Below are positions 27,401 to 35,159 of a stretch of 64,000 nucleotides of DNA, in pieces. The translations under genes were made by a program, and so were the position numbers. A model generated the notes under the pieces. It was not told where the DNA came from. It did not search any database and was given only the letters and a program-made list of their open reading frames with translations. Every line of letters begins with the position of its first letter. Position 1 is the first letter of the stretch. The DNA comes from Hyphomicrobiales bacterium (GTDB lineage: Bacteria > Pseudomonadota > Alphaproteobacteria > Rhizobiales > JAJFHR01): contig JAJFHS010000030.1 in NCBI GenBank assembly GCA_021775475.1, forward strand, positions 51,198 through 115,197, given 5' to 3'.

Positions 27401-27431
27401 AAAATGAAAATTTCTCCTATATTTTCATTTT
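27401..27431. promoter_or_regulatory. Perfect 31-bp palindrome at the XRE-cupin start
   Basis: Arms AAAATGAAAAT (27401-27411) and ATTTTCATTTT (27421-27431) are exact complements around a 9-bp spacer that contains AGGAGA on the minus strand. Its place at the 5' end of the regulator gene suggests autoregulation, by repressor binding or by occluding the leader. Confidence 0.6.
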
Positions 27432-27490
27432 TTGAAATTTAGTCAAGCAGATTTTTGAGCCCATTACCAATGAGGTTCAACCCATCTTCC

Positions 27491-27572
27491 CCGTCATACC
27501 GGCAAAAGCCGGTATCCAGGCAGCGCAATATGAGCTTGGAGCACTGGTTACCGGCTTTCGCCGGTATGACGG
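27491..27572. repeat. REP-like inverted repeat pair, second sequence type
   Basis: Arms 27491-27519 and 27544-27572 run CCGTCATACCGGC to CCGGTATCCAG and back. Each arm has its own dyad (CCGGC...GCCGG). The sequence differs from the GGATCCAT-type repeats but has the same CGTCAT lead and paired inverted layout. Confidence 0.82.
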
Positions 27573-27607
27573 TGTGAAGTAGCGCTCAAAAGCCAACGCC
27601 TTTGGTA

Positions 27608-27734
27608 CCTTGGCCGGAAGGGGTATATACCCCTTCCGAAATGTTCATATAATTTGAAAATTGAAATGGAGCAGTAAATACTGCAACAGAAGCATGAATG
27701 TCCCGAAAGGGGTTACAAACCCCTTCCGGCCAGG
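27608..27734. repeat. 127-bp long inverted repeat, MITE-like
   Basis: Arms 27608-27648 and 27694-27734 (41 bp, several mismatches) share GGCCGGAAGGGGT...ACCCCTT and end in ATG(T/A)..CAT. Each arm folds on itself (AAGGGG/CCCCTT), and the centre holds GCAGTA-AA-TACTGC, giving nested hairpins. No similarity to the REP-like pairs. No target duplication was obvious. It lies 13 nt from the SieB-like stop codon. Confidence 0.65.
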
Positions 27735-27747
27735 ACACTGATAAATT

Positions 27748-28296
27748 TCACCAATTGTTATGCTGACTAAAAGGATCTTGCATTTCGTTAACATTATTAA
27801 TAATAAAATGTTCTTTATTCTCCAGCAGGTATTCCCATACATCGCTATCAACAACATAGGGCCATTCAAGAATAGAGTGAGATCCTGACAACTTCTTGAT
27901 CATTCCTTTTGATACCATAGGAGCGAGGCGACTATCATTGAATTCAGCAACGAAAGCCCTTCGCTTAGAGGAAAAAAGGTAAGCTAAAATTGTTTGCTCT
28001 TGTGGTGGTACTTCTTGAACTGTACGCCAAACGGATTCCAGATAGAGTTTTCGTCTGCGTCGTTTCTGAAATTCATTCCAGAGTAAAACCGGCAGGTTGG
28101 CTATATTGGCTAAGAGAATACTAAATGCAAAGACACCAGTATACGCCGCAGTAGTGGTTAACCATTTCGGTGCGTTTTCCAAATACGGTAAATCATACTG
28201 ATCGCCAGCCAGTACGAGCAAGCTTCCTACTAAAGCCGCAACGGCGGGAAGCCAACCGGCTTGAAGAGCAGCAACAAAATCTTTAAGGCTCGGCAT
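27748..28296 (-). CDS. SieB-like superinfection exclusion membrane protein
   Basis: 182 residues. Two membrane helices near the N-terminus (about 13-33, 49-72; TGVFAFSILLANIANLPVLLW) are followed by a basic juxtamembrane stretch (EFQKRRRRKLYL) and a helical cytosolic domain (VPPQEQTILAYLFSSKRRAF, RLAPMVSKGMIKKL, VVDSDVWEYLLENKEHF). This is the layout of superinfection exclusion protein B of phages P22 and lambda (PF14163-like). SieB-type proteins abort infection by unrelated phages. No prophage genes are near, so it would be a stand-alone defence or domesticated gene. AGGTAAG precedes the ATG. It lies between two repeat structures and the argE-like gene. Confidence 0.6.
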   Translation of the reverse strand: MPSLKDFVAALQAGWLPAVAALVGSLLVLAGDQYDLPYLENAPKWLTTTAAYTGVFAFSILLANIANLPVLLWNEFQKRRRRKLYLESVWRTVQEVPPQEQTILAYLFSSKRRAFVAEFNDSRLAPMVSKGMIKKLSGSHSILEWPYVVDSDVWEYLLENKEHFIINNVNEMQDPFSQHNNW

Positions 28297-28392
28297 TACA
28301 CTTACCTATATGTTTTTTTAGGATCATGTGAATTTCGAAGCTCTGTGACGATATACATGATTCATAAAAAGCGGTTCAGAATTTACTCCCCC

Positions 28393-29541
28393 TCACCCGG
28401 CCTGATCAGCAATCAGCAGATCGATAAACTTCTCACACGCTTCAATCTGTGAAATCTCGATGAACTCGTCGGGCTTGTGGGCCTGGTCTATTGAGCCGGG
28501 GCCGCAGATGGCGACTGAGAAGCCTGCGGCCTGGAATACGCCACCATCGGTGCCGTAGGAGACGACATTTTCGCTGTTGTCGCCGGAATAACGCCGACAC
28601 AGGGTGGCGGCTTCGCCTTCGGACTCTTTACGCAAACCATAGGTGTCGCTGTCAATTTTCAGCGTGGCCTTGCAGTCGCTGTTTTGCTGCTGCATCCAGG
28701 TGCGGATGCTGTCGATGCCGCTGGTTATTTTCGCTTCAATCGCGCCCACATCTTCTTCCGGCATCACCCGGATGCACACGTCGACAACGCATTTGTTGGG
28801 GATGATGTTGGTGACGGTGCCACCGGAGACAATTCCGATGTTGATGGTGGAATGAGGTGGCAAAAACAGACTGTTGTTATCTTTTCCTGCCGCAAACGCC
28901 TCATCCATCTCAACCAGAAGGTTCATGAATTTATTCGCCGCTACCGTTGCACTGACGCCCAGATACGGCATGCTGGAATGCGCTTCGATACCATCGAAAG
29001 TAGCCGTTACCGCCATGATCCCCTTGTGCTGCTCAACCACCTTCATTTCTGTCGGCTCACCCACAAGGATGCCTTTGACTTCGGGCAACAGATCGCGCAA
29101 TCGCGGGCTCAGCTCAATCGCACCATAAAGCCCCACTTCCTCATCATATGTAAAAGCCAGATGTATGGGTTTTTTAAGGTTGGCTTTGAGCATTTCCGGC
29201 ACTTTGGCAAGACAGATGGCATCGAACCCTTTCATGTCACAGCTGCCGCGACCGTACAGACGCGAACCCTTTTGGGTCAGCTCAAACGGGTCGGTTGCCC
29301 ACACCTGATCATCCACCGGCACCACGTCCGTGTGCCCACTCAATATCACGCCACCGGGAACATTAGGGCCGATGGTTACCAGCATGTTGGCTTTGGTGCC
29401 GCACGGGCTTTTGAATGTCTGGCATTCGACACCGAGGTTGCCAAGATACGCCACTACCCAGTCCACCAGATCGAGGTTGGAATTGCGTGAAACCGTGTCA
29501 AAGCCCACAAGTTTGGAAAGTATTTCAATTGATTGTGACAT
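28393..29541 (-). CDS. argE: Acetylornithine deacetylase (M20 family)
   Basis: 382 residues, M20 metallopeptidase fold. Metal ligands and catalytic residues: SGHTDVVPVD, GRGSCDMKGFDAI, TYDEEVGLYGA (general base Glu), GEPTEMK and a late His in DQAHKPDEF. Overall it matches the ArgE branch, which removes acetyl from N2-acetylornithine. Hyphomicrobiales often carry several ArgE-like amidohydrolases used in catabolic clusters; here it lies upstream of an SDR and a DAO-type oxidase on the same strand, so a catabolic amide substrate is possible. AGGA lies 6 nt before the ATG. Confidence 0.88.
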   Translation of the reverse strand: MSQSIEILSKLVGFDTVSRNSNLDLVDWVVAYLGNLGVECQTFKSPCGTKANMLVTIGPNVPGGVILSGHTDVVPVDDQVWATDPFELTQKGSRLYGRGSCDMKGFDAICLAKVPEMLKANLKKPIHLAFTYDEEVGLYGAIELSPRLRDLLPEVKGILVGEPTEMKVVEQHKGIMAVTATFDGIEAHSSMPYLGVSATVAANKFMNLLVEMDEAFAAGKDNNSLFLPPHSTINIGIVSGGTVTNIIPNKCVVDVCIRVMPEEDVGAIEAKITSGIDSIRTWMQQQNSDCKATLKIDSDTYGLRKESEGEAATLCRRYSGDNSENVVSYGTDGGVFQAAGFSVAICGPGSIDQAHKPDEFIEISQIEACEKFIDLLIADQAG

Positions 29542-29549
29542 GGAAAATC

Positions 29550-30341
29550 CTACTCTTCTACCGGAACGGTATAGTTGAGGCCAAGGCGGCCGCCATCGGG
29601 ATAAATCGTCTGCCCGGTGATATAGCTCGACATGTGAGACGCTAAAAAGACGGCAATTTTGCCGACCTCATCCGGCTCGCCCGGTCGCCCCATCGGCGTT
29701 CGCGACATGATCGCGCGGTATTTTTCCGGGTTGGCAGCAACTGTGTTGAACATGTCTGTTGCAATCGATCCTGGCCCGATGGCATTGACGCGGATGCCTT
29801 CACTGGCCAGCCTGATACCAAGCGCCTTGGTCCATTGATTAACGCCACCCTTGGCAATGACATATGCGGCAATTTCAGGAATGACCAACTCGGCATTGAC
29901 CGAAGACATATTGATGATGGTGCCTTTGCTGCCCTCTTTATCTGGCGTTTGTGTGATCATGTGACGCGCCGCACATTGTCCGGTTAAAAATACGCCCTTG
30001 AGATTAATGGCAATAACCCGGTCAAAATCTTCCTCGCTCAGTTCCAGCGGGTCGCAGACATGAACAATACCGGCATTGGCCACCACTGTATCCACGCGCC
30101 CATGCGTATCAACAGCAAACTGCATCATGGCTTCAATGTCTGATTTTTTCGAAACATCACAATGCAAATACCGCGCGTCAGCACCCTCATCGCGCAAGGC
30201 AGCGGCGGCTTTTTCGCCCACATCATCCTGCACATCCGTCAGGATGACTTTCGCCCCTTCGCGCGCAAAGCTGGTGGCACACGCTAAGCCCAGACCTTGA
30301 GCTGCCCCGGTGACAACGGCGATTTTATTTTCAAGCAACAT
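29550..30341 (-). CDS. SDR-family NAD(P)-dependent oxidoreductase
   Basis: 263 residues, classical SDR. Cofactor motif TGAAQGLGLA (about 12-21), NAGIVH (about 91), catalytic Ser in NMSSVNAE and the YVIAKGG pair (Tyr/Lys). The C-terminal PDGGRLGLNYTVPVEE is typical of FabG-like sugar, polyol or hydroxyacid dehydrogenases. The substrate is not predictable. It lies 8 nt upstream of argE and 17 nt downstream of the FAD oxidase gene, so all three form one operon. Confidence 0.9.
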   Translation of the reverse strand: MLLENKIAVVTGAAQGLGLACATSFAREGAKVILTDVQDDVGEKAAAALRDEGADARYLHCDVSKKSDIEAMMQFAVDTHGRVDTVVANAGIVHVCDPLELSEEDFDRVIAINLKGVFLTGQCAARHMITQTPDKEGSKGTIINMSSVNAELVIPEIAAYVIAKGGVNQWTKALGIRLASEGIRVNAIGPGSIATDMFNTVAANPEKYRAIMSRTPMGRPGEPDEVGKIAVFLASHMSSYITGQTIYPDGGRLGLNYTVPVEE

Positions 30342-30358
30342 GAGATTGTTCTTTCTTT

Positions 30359-31549
30359 TTAAATAATTGCTTTTTCGATAAACGGTTCATTGGCAAGAAT
30401 GCGCTGATAGGAAAGTTCTGACAAATCAAGTTCCCTGTATTCCCCGTAAACTATCAATTCACCCAGCCCCCGCCCAACAGCTGGAGCCTGTTGCAACCCG
30501 TGGCCTGAAAACCCGTTTGCAAACATGAAATTCCCCACCTCGGGATGGGCGCCAATAATGGCATTCTGGTCAAATAGATTATAGTCATAATGCCCAACCC
30601 AGCCACGGATCATTTTAATCGCTTCAAAGGTTGGAATACGATTGGCCAAAACCGGCCAGATGTCTTGCTCAAACTGCGCATAGTCCACATCAAAATCATT
30701 TAAATCCGCATCATCATCATTTTCCGGCGGTTTGCCGGTAATATATAGCCCGCCCTCCGAGCGGCAATAAACCCCGGAAGGATCAATCGTCAAAGGCAGC
30801 GGCTGGCCCAAAGCCTGATGGCAGTCAAAGACAAAAACACTGCGTTTGCGCGGGACTATAGGCAAGGCAATATCTGCCATTCGAGCCACAAGCGGCGCAC
30901 GTGTCCCCGCCGCATTGACCAGGATGCCACACCCGATAACTTCTCCCGATTTTAAAGTGACGCTGACAATCTGATTGCCGTTACGTGCAATGCCCACCAC
31001 TTCATTGGCGATATATTCAACGCCCCCCTTGCGCGCCATACGCTGGAAGGATTGCATCATGCCATAACCGTCAAACCACCCTTCGCCTGAACCGTTAAAA
31101 CTACCCAGCTCAATGTCATCGAGATTATAAAACGGAAATTTTTTCGCAATCTCATCCGGTGTCATCAAAACCGTCGCGGCACCGCAACCCGCTTGCACCG
31201 CCTGATTTTCCCGCAGGATATGCGCCTTGTCAGCACTGGCTAAAAACATATAGCCACGTTCTTCAAAGCTCACCGGCGGCACATCTGGGTCATTGCCCAG
31301 GCTGGTTTCAAAATTCCGAATAAATTCAGTGCCATACAGCGATATCTTGACATTAACTGCATTGGAGTACTGATGGCGGATACCGCTGACAGAAAGCGCT
31401 GAGGCCGCTGTCGAGTAACTCAAATCACGGTCGATCACGAGTACGGAACCGTTAAAATCCCGGTTGGCAGCAAGGAACCACGCAGCCGATGACCCCATGA
31501 TTGCCCCGCCGATGATAATCACATCGTAAGAATTATGTTGAGAACTCAT
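30359..31549 (-). CDS. FAD-dependent oxidoreductase, DAO family (sarcosine/amino-acid oxidase-like)
   Basis: 396 residues. Rossmann FAD site VIIIGGAIMGSSAAWFLAANRDF, then SYSTAASALSVSGIRHQYSNAVN, an R/G-rich NAAGTRAPLVARMADI segment, and the C-terminal FAD signature FANGFSGHGLQQAPAVGRGLGELIVYG. This C-terminal block is seen in glycine/sarcosine oxidase and FAD-dependent dehydrogenase subunits (COG0665). It probably oxidises a secondary amine or amino acid. First gene of an operon with SDR and ArgE genes; together with the DMGDH-like pair the region suggests degradation of N-methylated amino compounds (inference). Confidence 0.9.
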   Translation of the reverse strand: MSSQHNSYDVIIIGGAIMGSSAAWFLAANRDFNGSVLVIDRDLSYSTAASALSVSGIRHQYSNAVNVKISLYGTEFIRNFETSLGNDPDVPPVSFEERGYMFLASADKAHILRENQAVQAGCGAATVLMTPDEIAKKFPFYNLDDIELGSFNGSGEGWFDGYGMMQSFQRMARKGGVEYIANEVVGIARNGNQIVSVTLKSGEVIGCGILVNAAGTRAPLVARMADIALPIVPRKRSVFVFDCHQALGQPLPLTIDPSGVYCRSEGGLYITGKPPENDDDADLNDFDVDYAQFEQDIWPVLANRIPTFEAIKMIRGWVGHYDYNLFDQNAIIGAHPEVGNFMFANGFSGHGLQQAPAVGRGLGELIVYGEYRELDLSELSYQRILANEPFIEKAII

Positions 31550-31591
31550 AACTATTGGCGCTAAGGCATTTAGTGTTTTTGGTCAAGCCCC

Positions 31592-31795
31592 TTAAACTTG
31601 GCCCGCCCCATCGCGGAAAACCTGACGCCAGTGCAAAATACGTAGGGATTTGCGCAAACCCGTGGGCCAGAACGGGTCGGCAGATATTATATTTATGCTG
31701 TTAGCCTCCAGAAACTTGAGGTAGTCGTTCATATATTTGTCGCGCTGATCAGAACAGTTCACGTTGTCTTCAAATAAAATTGCGTAGCCCGTCAT
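31592..31795 (-). CDS. YciI-like small protein with an internal in-frame deletion
   Basis: 67 residues with a perfect AAGGAGA 5 nt before the ATG. The first 44 residues look like the N-terminus of YciI-like proteins (MTGYAILFEDN, LKFLEANSINIISA) and the last 23 like their C-terminus (DPFWPTGLRKSLRILHWRQVF). The roughly 30 residues normally between (GPL...GG.W..EA...A..LV) are absent, with the frame kept. Family members are about 95-100 residues with a ferredoxin-like fold, so two strands and a helix would be missing. Divergent from the LysR gene, 42 nt downstream-to-start of the oxidase gene. It may be a translated but dead remnant. Confidence 0.65.
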   Translation of the reverse strand: MTGYAILFEDNVNCSDQRDKYMNDYLKFLEANSINIISADPFWPTGLRKSLRILHWRQVFRDGAGQV

Positions 31796-31865
31796 CACGT
31801 TCTCCTTATTATTGTCCTGATTGGAAATTTTTAACCCGACCGCCATCAACTTTGAAGGTGCAAAT

Positions 31866-32756
31866 TTGCAAACACCAGAGGCAAAAACGCAAGATACCAA
31901 CTGGGATGACCTGAGGTTCATTCTGGCCCTGGGGCGCATGCCGACCTTCACCGCTGCCGCTCGCCATCTCGGCGTCAATGAAAGCACAGTCGCACGTAGA
32001 ATTGCGCGCTTTGAAAGCCGCATCAACGTGCGCCTGTTTGAACGCCAAATGGGTATGCTGCAACCAACGGACGCCTGCGCCGAACTGATCCTCAGGGCCG
32101 AGCGCGTGGAGTTGGAGGTGCAGGCGGCCGAAGGTCTGTTGACCGGTGCCAATGATCGCGCCGCTGGCAGTGTTCGCGTCACCGCTGTGCCGATTATTGC
32201 CAATCATATTCTGGTGCCGGCCCTGCCCAAATTACTCACCCAGAACCGAGATCTGGAAATCGAACTGATTGCTGATGACAGCAATCTTAATCTGATCAAC
32301 CGCGAAGCTGATATCGCCATCCGGCTGGCGCGACCCAAAGATGACAGCCGGGCCATTGTCAAGCGCGTGGGCCAGCTTACCTATGCCACCTACAGCGCCA
32401 CAGCGCTCGCCAACAAATCCATTCCCTGGATCACCTACGATGACAGCCTGTCAGATCTGCCCCAGGCAAAAGTTATGGCCGGTGAAATGGCCCGGGCGCA
32501 CAACACCAAACCGCAACTTCGTGTCAATGATGCCGAAATGCTGCTGCAATCGGTCAAAAAGGGTTTGGGTAAATCAATGCTGCCGGTCCACATCGGCTCC
32601 CGCACCCATGGCATCATCAGAATTGGCGACGAGGCCAAGACCATAACCAGGGAGGTATGGCTTTTGGTTCACCCCGACCTGCGTGACCTCACCAGAATTC
32701 GTGTGGTCATGGACTGGCTGACGGCGACAATCGAGCAGGCTTCAAACGAGTATTAG
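31866..32756 (+). CDS. LysR-family transcriptional regulator
   Basis: 296 residues. N-terminal wHTH: WDDLRFILALGRMPTFTAAARHLGVNESTVARRIARFESRINVRLFER; substrate-binding domain from about 90. TTG 31866 is preceded by GAAGGTG at 6 nt; the frame extends to TTG 31821 without support. The HTH replaces the usual S-x-S-x-x-S pattern by N-E-S-T-V-A-R, as in the LysR subgroup that often sits divergent to YciI-like genes. Here it is divergent from the internally deleted YciI-like gene and the FAD oxidase operon, its probable targets. Confidence 0.9.
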   Translation: MQTPEAKTQDTNWDDLRFILALGRMPTFTAAARHLGVNESTVARRIARFESRINVRLFERQMGMLQPTDACAELILRAERVELEVQAAEGLLTGANDRAAGSVRVTAVPIIANHILVPALPKLLTQNRDLEIELIADDSNLNLINREADIAIRLARPKDDSRAIVKRVGQLTYATYSATALANKSIPWITYDDSLSDLPQAKVMAGEMARAHNTKPQLRVNDAEMLLQSVKKGLGKSMLPVHIGSRTHGIIRIGDEAKTITREVWLLVHPDLRDLTRIRVVMDWLTATIEQASNEY

Positions 32757-32786
32757 AGCGATTTTCTCCAACTATCAACCATCGAC

Positions 32787-34997
32787 TCACGAACAATTGG
32801 GCACGTCTTTTCGACTGTTGCTACAATTTTGTCCGCTGCCTCCATTGCCATCATACCGCCAGTATTCAACAAGATTACCGCGTCTGTCCCACTCTTTGCT
32901 GTAGGTTTCGGTTTTTTCCACTTCCTTGCCGCCATTATCGTAATAGGCGACAATATCATAGCCTTTACCATTGGGTGTCGATTCGCTTTGCAGGATACAG
33001 CTAGAGGCATAAAAAACCAGTTTGTATTTATACCTGGTGCCATTATCCGATTTCTTTTTGATAATGGTTATTGCAGAAATTTCCTCAGGCATCGCGTCAT
33101 AATACCTCCCGCCATCATAAAACGGCTCCTGCCATTGCCCGTCTGAAATATCCACTCCACAAATATTTGTCGGCGGACCACTGGATGTTCCCGTGGTGTT
33201 ACCCACACCGGTTCGCGTTCCGGATGGGTCGCCACCCTGCTCTCTTTGAACAAGCTCATAGGTCGAGTTGGTCGTTTCATCAGACCTTCTGGTATTGCCC
33301 GCCCCCGTACGCTCCCCGGCGTCGTCTCCTCCTTGATCTCTCTGCACAATCTCATAGTTTGAGCTGTTGTTATCTTCATCATAGCTTTGATCAGGCGTAG
33401 TGGTGTCAGTCGCTTTGGAATTATTGTAGGCGGATACAGCCGCCCCTGTTGCCCCGGCAACAGCACTTAAGGCTTCGCGCCAGGCCCGGTTGTTGGCCTG
33501 CGTGCGGCGTTTGTTGCGCGCTTCATCATATATCAGATCCTGGCTTTTGACCTTGTAGGTACGTGTCCATTTAAGCACCTGTTCTTCGGCCAGTCCGTTG
33601 ATTTTGCCCGAAGCGATAATTCCGAACAGCCGTTTATGATCCACACCTTGTTCTTTCACCTTGATGCGAAAAGAGGTGTAATTCGAACTTGTCCAGGCAA
33701 AGCCTCTTTTATCGGCAATGCGCGGTTTTTTCTTCAGCCTGAACCCGGCAGGATATTTCACTGTTCCCCGGATCGTCTGCCCTGCCTTCACCGCGCGCGC
33801 CATATCGACCTGTATCTCGAATTTACGGCTGTCAGCGATATAAATTTTTCGCGACAGTGATGCCGTGCGCCCGAGCCCGTCGGTCACCTTCAAGGTGAAA
33901 CGCTTGGTGCGGCCAATGTATTTTTTCTTTGGCCGCAAATAAAAATCAAACACGGTTTCACCAACGTCTTTACTATCGGGAACGCTCAATCCAGTGCCAG
34001 AGGATTGCGTCTCCACCCTGATCGGTTCCACCGCCCAATCGGATAAAAACGCCTGATATTCTCCAGCCCACACATTTCTGTCGGGATTATAGTTGGGGAC
34101 CGCTTGAGGGATGTCAGCCACCACGGTCAACGGGGTATCTGTAAGGGTAAAATTAAATCTCTGTATATCTGTTTCGACGGTTTTTTTGTCTTTCTTGCGG
34201 TAAATCTTTATCCACAACTGATAGTCACCGGGTTTTAGAACCGCCGTTTGTATCTGCAAAACCCCGGTATGTTTTCTCAAATTACCGGCAATGTTTTTGG
34301 CGTTGAATCTGGCTTTTTTTGTTATTTTCGCATAGGCAGGCCAGCGTGAGCTTTTTGATTTTCGCCACGTCAACCCATCGCCTTCGCCAGAACTGTACCC
34401 AATTGCGAAAAGCGCGTCAGTTGAGAGCCGCTGCCTGGGGTTTTTCGATCGACTCCATAGCAGAATTTTACGCGACGTACTGGCATCCAGCGGCCAGGAA
34501 AATGTCATGTCAAACTGCAAAACTGACCCTTGGGGGATACGTGCACCGGGTTGAAACGTTTTTGCATGTACCAGCTTGCGGCTTCGAAGCCCCGGTCTGA
34601 TGATATCTGCGGTCAGTGCACGCGCTATGCTCAGCCGCAGTGGTGCTAATGTCATCTTGTCTTTAGGGTTGGCGGCTGACTTATTACCATTGACCATTGT
34701 GCCAAATTCTTCAGTGGCCTGGTTGAGTTTTCGGATTCTTTCTCTGATCTCGTTCAGTTTTCTTTTCTCTTCTTGCGCACTCATCGGGCGTTTTTCTTTT
34801 GCCGACCCCTGCACCGTCTTTTCTGTCTCAAGAACAATTTCCTCGCTGCCATCTGAATCCCTGTTGATGCCACCAAAAAAATCAGTTTCCTGCGCCGACA
34901 CCGTCACTACAAACAAAAGGCCGATAGCCCCCGCAACAGACACTTTGGATAAAAGCTTGGCCACGCAACCCGCAACTCCTGAACCATATTTTTGCAT
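32787..34997 (-). CDS. Large secreted protein of unknown function
   Basis: 736 residues; CAGGAG 7 nt before the ATG. Signal peptide about 1-35 (VAGAIGLLFVVTVSAQ). Residues 60-100 are a charged helical stretch (EEKRKLNEIRERIRKLNQATEEF). From about 120 to 470 beta-rich segments look like Ig/fibronectin-type or cadherin-like modules (FDMTFSWPLD, RFNFTLTDTPLTVVADIP, LKVTDGLGRTASLSRKIYIAD). A short Ala-rich helix (SAVAGATGAAVSAY, about 525) is followed by a two-copy module of about 32 residues (YE-I/L-VQR-D/E-QGGD...RTG.GNT, about 545-602) and a Cys-containing C-terminal domain with six cysteines expected to pair in the periplasm or outside. No family recognised. Monocistronic. Confidence 0.75.
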   Translation of the reverse strand: MQKYGSGVAGCVAKLLSKVSVAGAIGLLFVVTVSAQETDFFGGINRDSDGSEEIVLETEKTVQGSAKEKRPMSAQEEKRKLNEIRERIRKLNQATEEFGTMVNGNKSAANPKDKMTLAPLRLSIARALTADIIRPGLRSRKLVHAKTFQPGARIPQGSVLQFDMTFSWPLDASTSRKILLWSRSKNPRQRLSTDALFAIGYSSGEGDGLTWRKSKSSRWPAYAKITKKARFNAKNIAGNLRKHTGVLQIQTAVLKPGDYQLWIKIYRKKDKKTVETDIQRFNFTLTDTPLTVVADIPQAVPNYNPDRNVWAGEYQAFLSDWAVEPIRVETQSSGTGLSVPDSKDVGETVFDFYLRPKKKYIGRTKRFTLKVTDGLGRTASLSRKIYIADSRKFEIQVDMARAVKAGQTIRGTVKYPAGFRLKKKPRIADKRGFAWTSSNYTSFRIKVKEQGVDHKRLFGIIASGKINGLAEEQVLKWTRTYKVKSQDLIYDEARNKRRTQANNRAWREALSAVAGATGAAVSAYNNSKATDTTTPDQSYDEDNNSSNYEIVQRDQGGDDAGERTGAGNTRRSDETTNSTYELVQREQGGDPSGTRTGVGNTTGTSSGPPTNICGVDISDGQWQEPFYDGGRYYDAMPEEISAITIIKKKSDNGTRYKYKLVFYASSCILQSESTPNGKGYDIVAYYDNGGKEVEKTETYSKEWDRRGNLVEYWRYDGNGGSGQNCSNSRKDVPNCS

Positions 34998-35159
34998 AAT
35001 TTACTCCTGATTACCCAAGAATTAGGCCCATATTGACAAAACTTCAAATGTTAAATTCGCATAATGTCTCCCGGTATTGTTCTCCCCAATTTTGTATCAC
35101 ACTGTGGCATTTTAGCGGCATTACGGTGGTTGTTCTGGATAGGTTAAATAGCGACTGAT

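Larger units (their letters stand above)
27373..27747. other. Repeat-rich intergenic region
   Basis: About 375 bp without a credible gene between the XRE-cupin gene and the SieB-like gene. It holds the 31-bp palindrome at 27401-27431, a short AT-rich promoter zone, a REP-like pair (27491-27572) and a separate long inverted repeat (27608-27734). Confidence 0.7.

Noticed and set aside
27600..27740. Rho-independent terminator of the SieB-like gene
   Set aside because: Strong hairpins are present but no U-run follows; the 41-bp paired arms fit a repeat element better.
27748..28296. Prophage remnant around the SieB-like gene
   Set aside because: No integrase, structural, lysis or attachment sequences within the window; neighbours are metabolic genes.
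28684..29490. 268-residue plus-strand ORF opposite argE
   Set aside because: His/Arg-rich shadow translation of a well-supported M20 gene; no family resemblance.
35034..35065. TTGACA-containing promoter on the plus strand
   Set aside because: No suitable -10 element at 16-18 bp and no plus-strand gene downstream.
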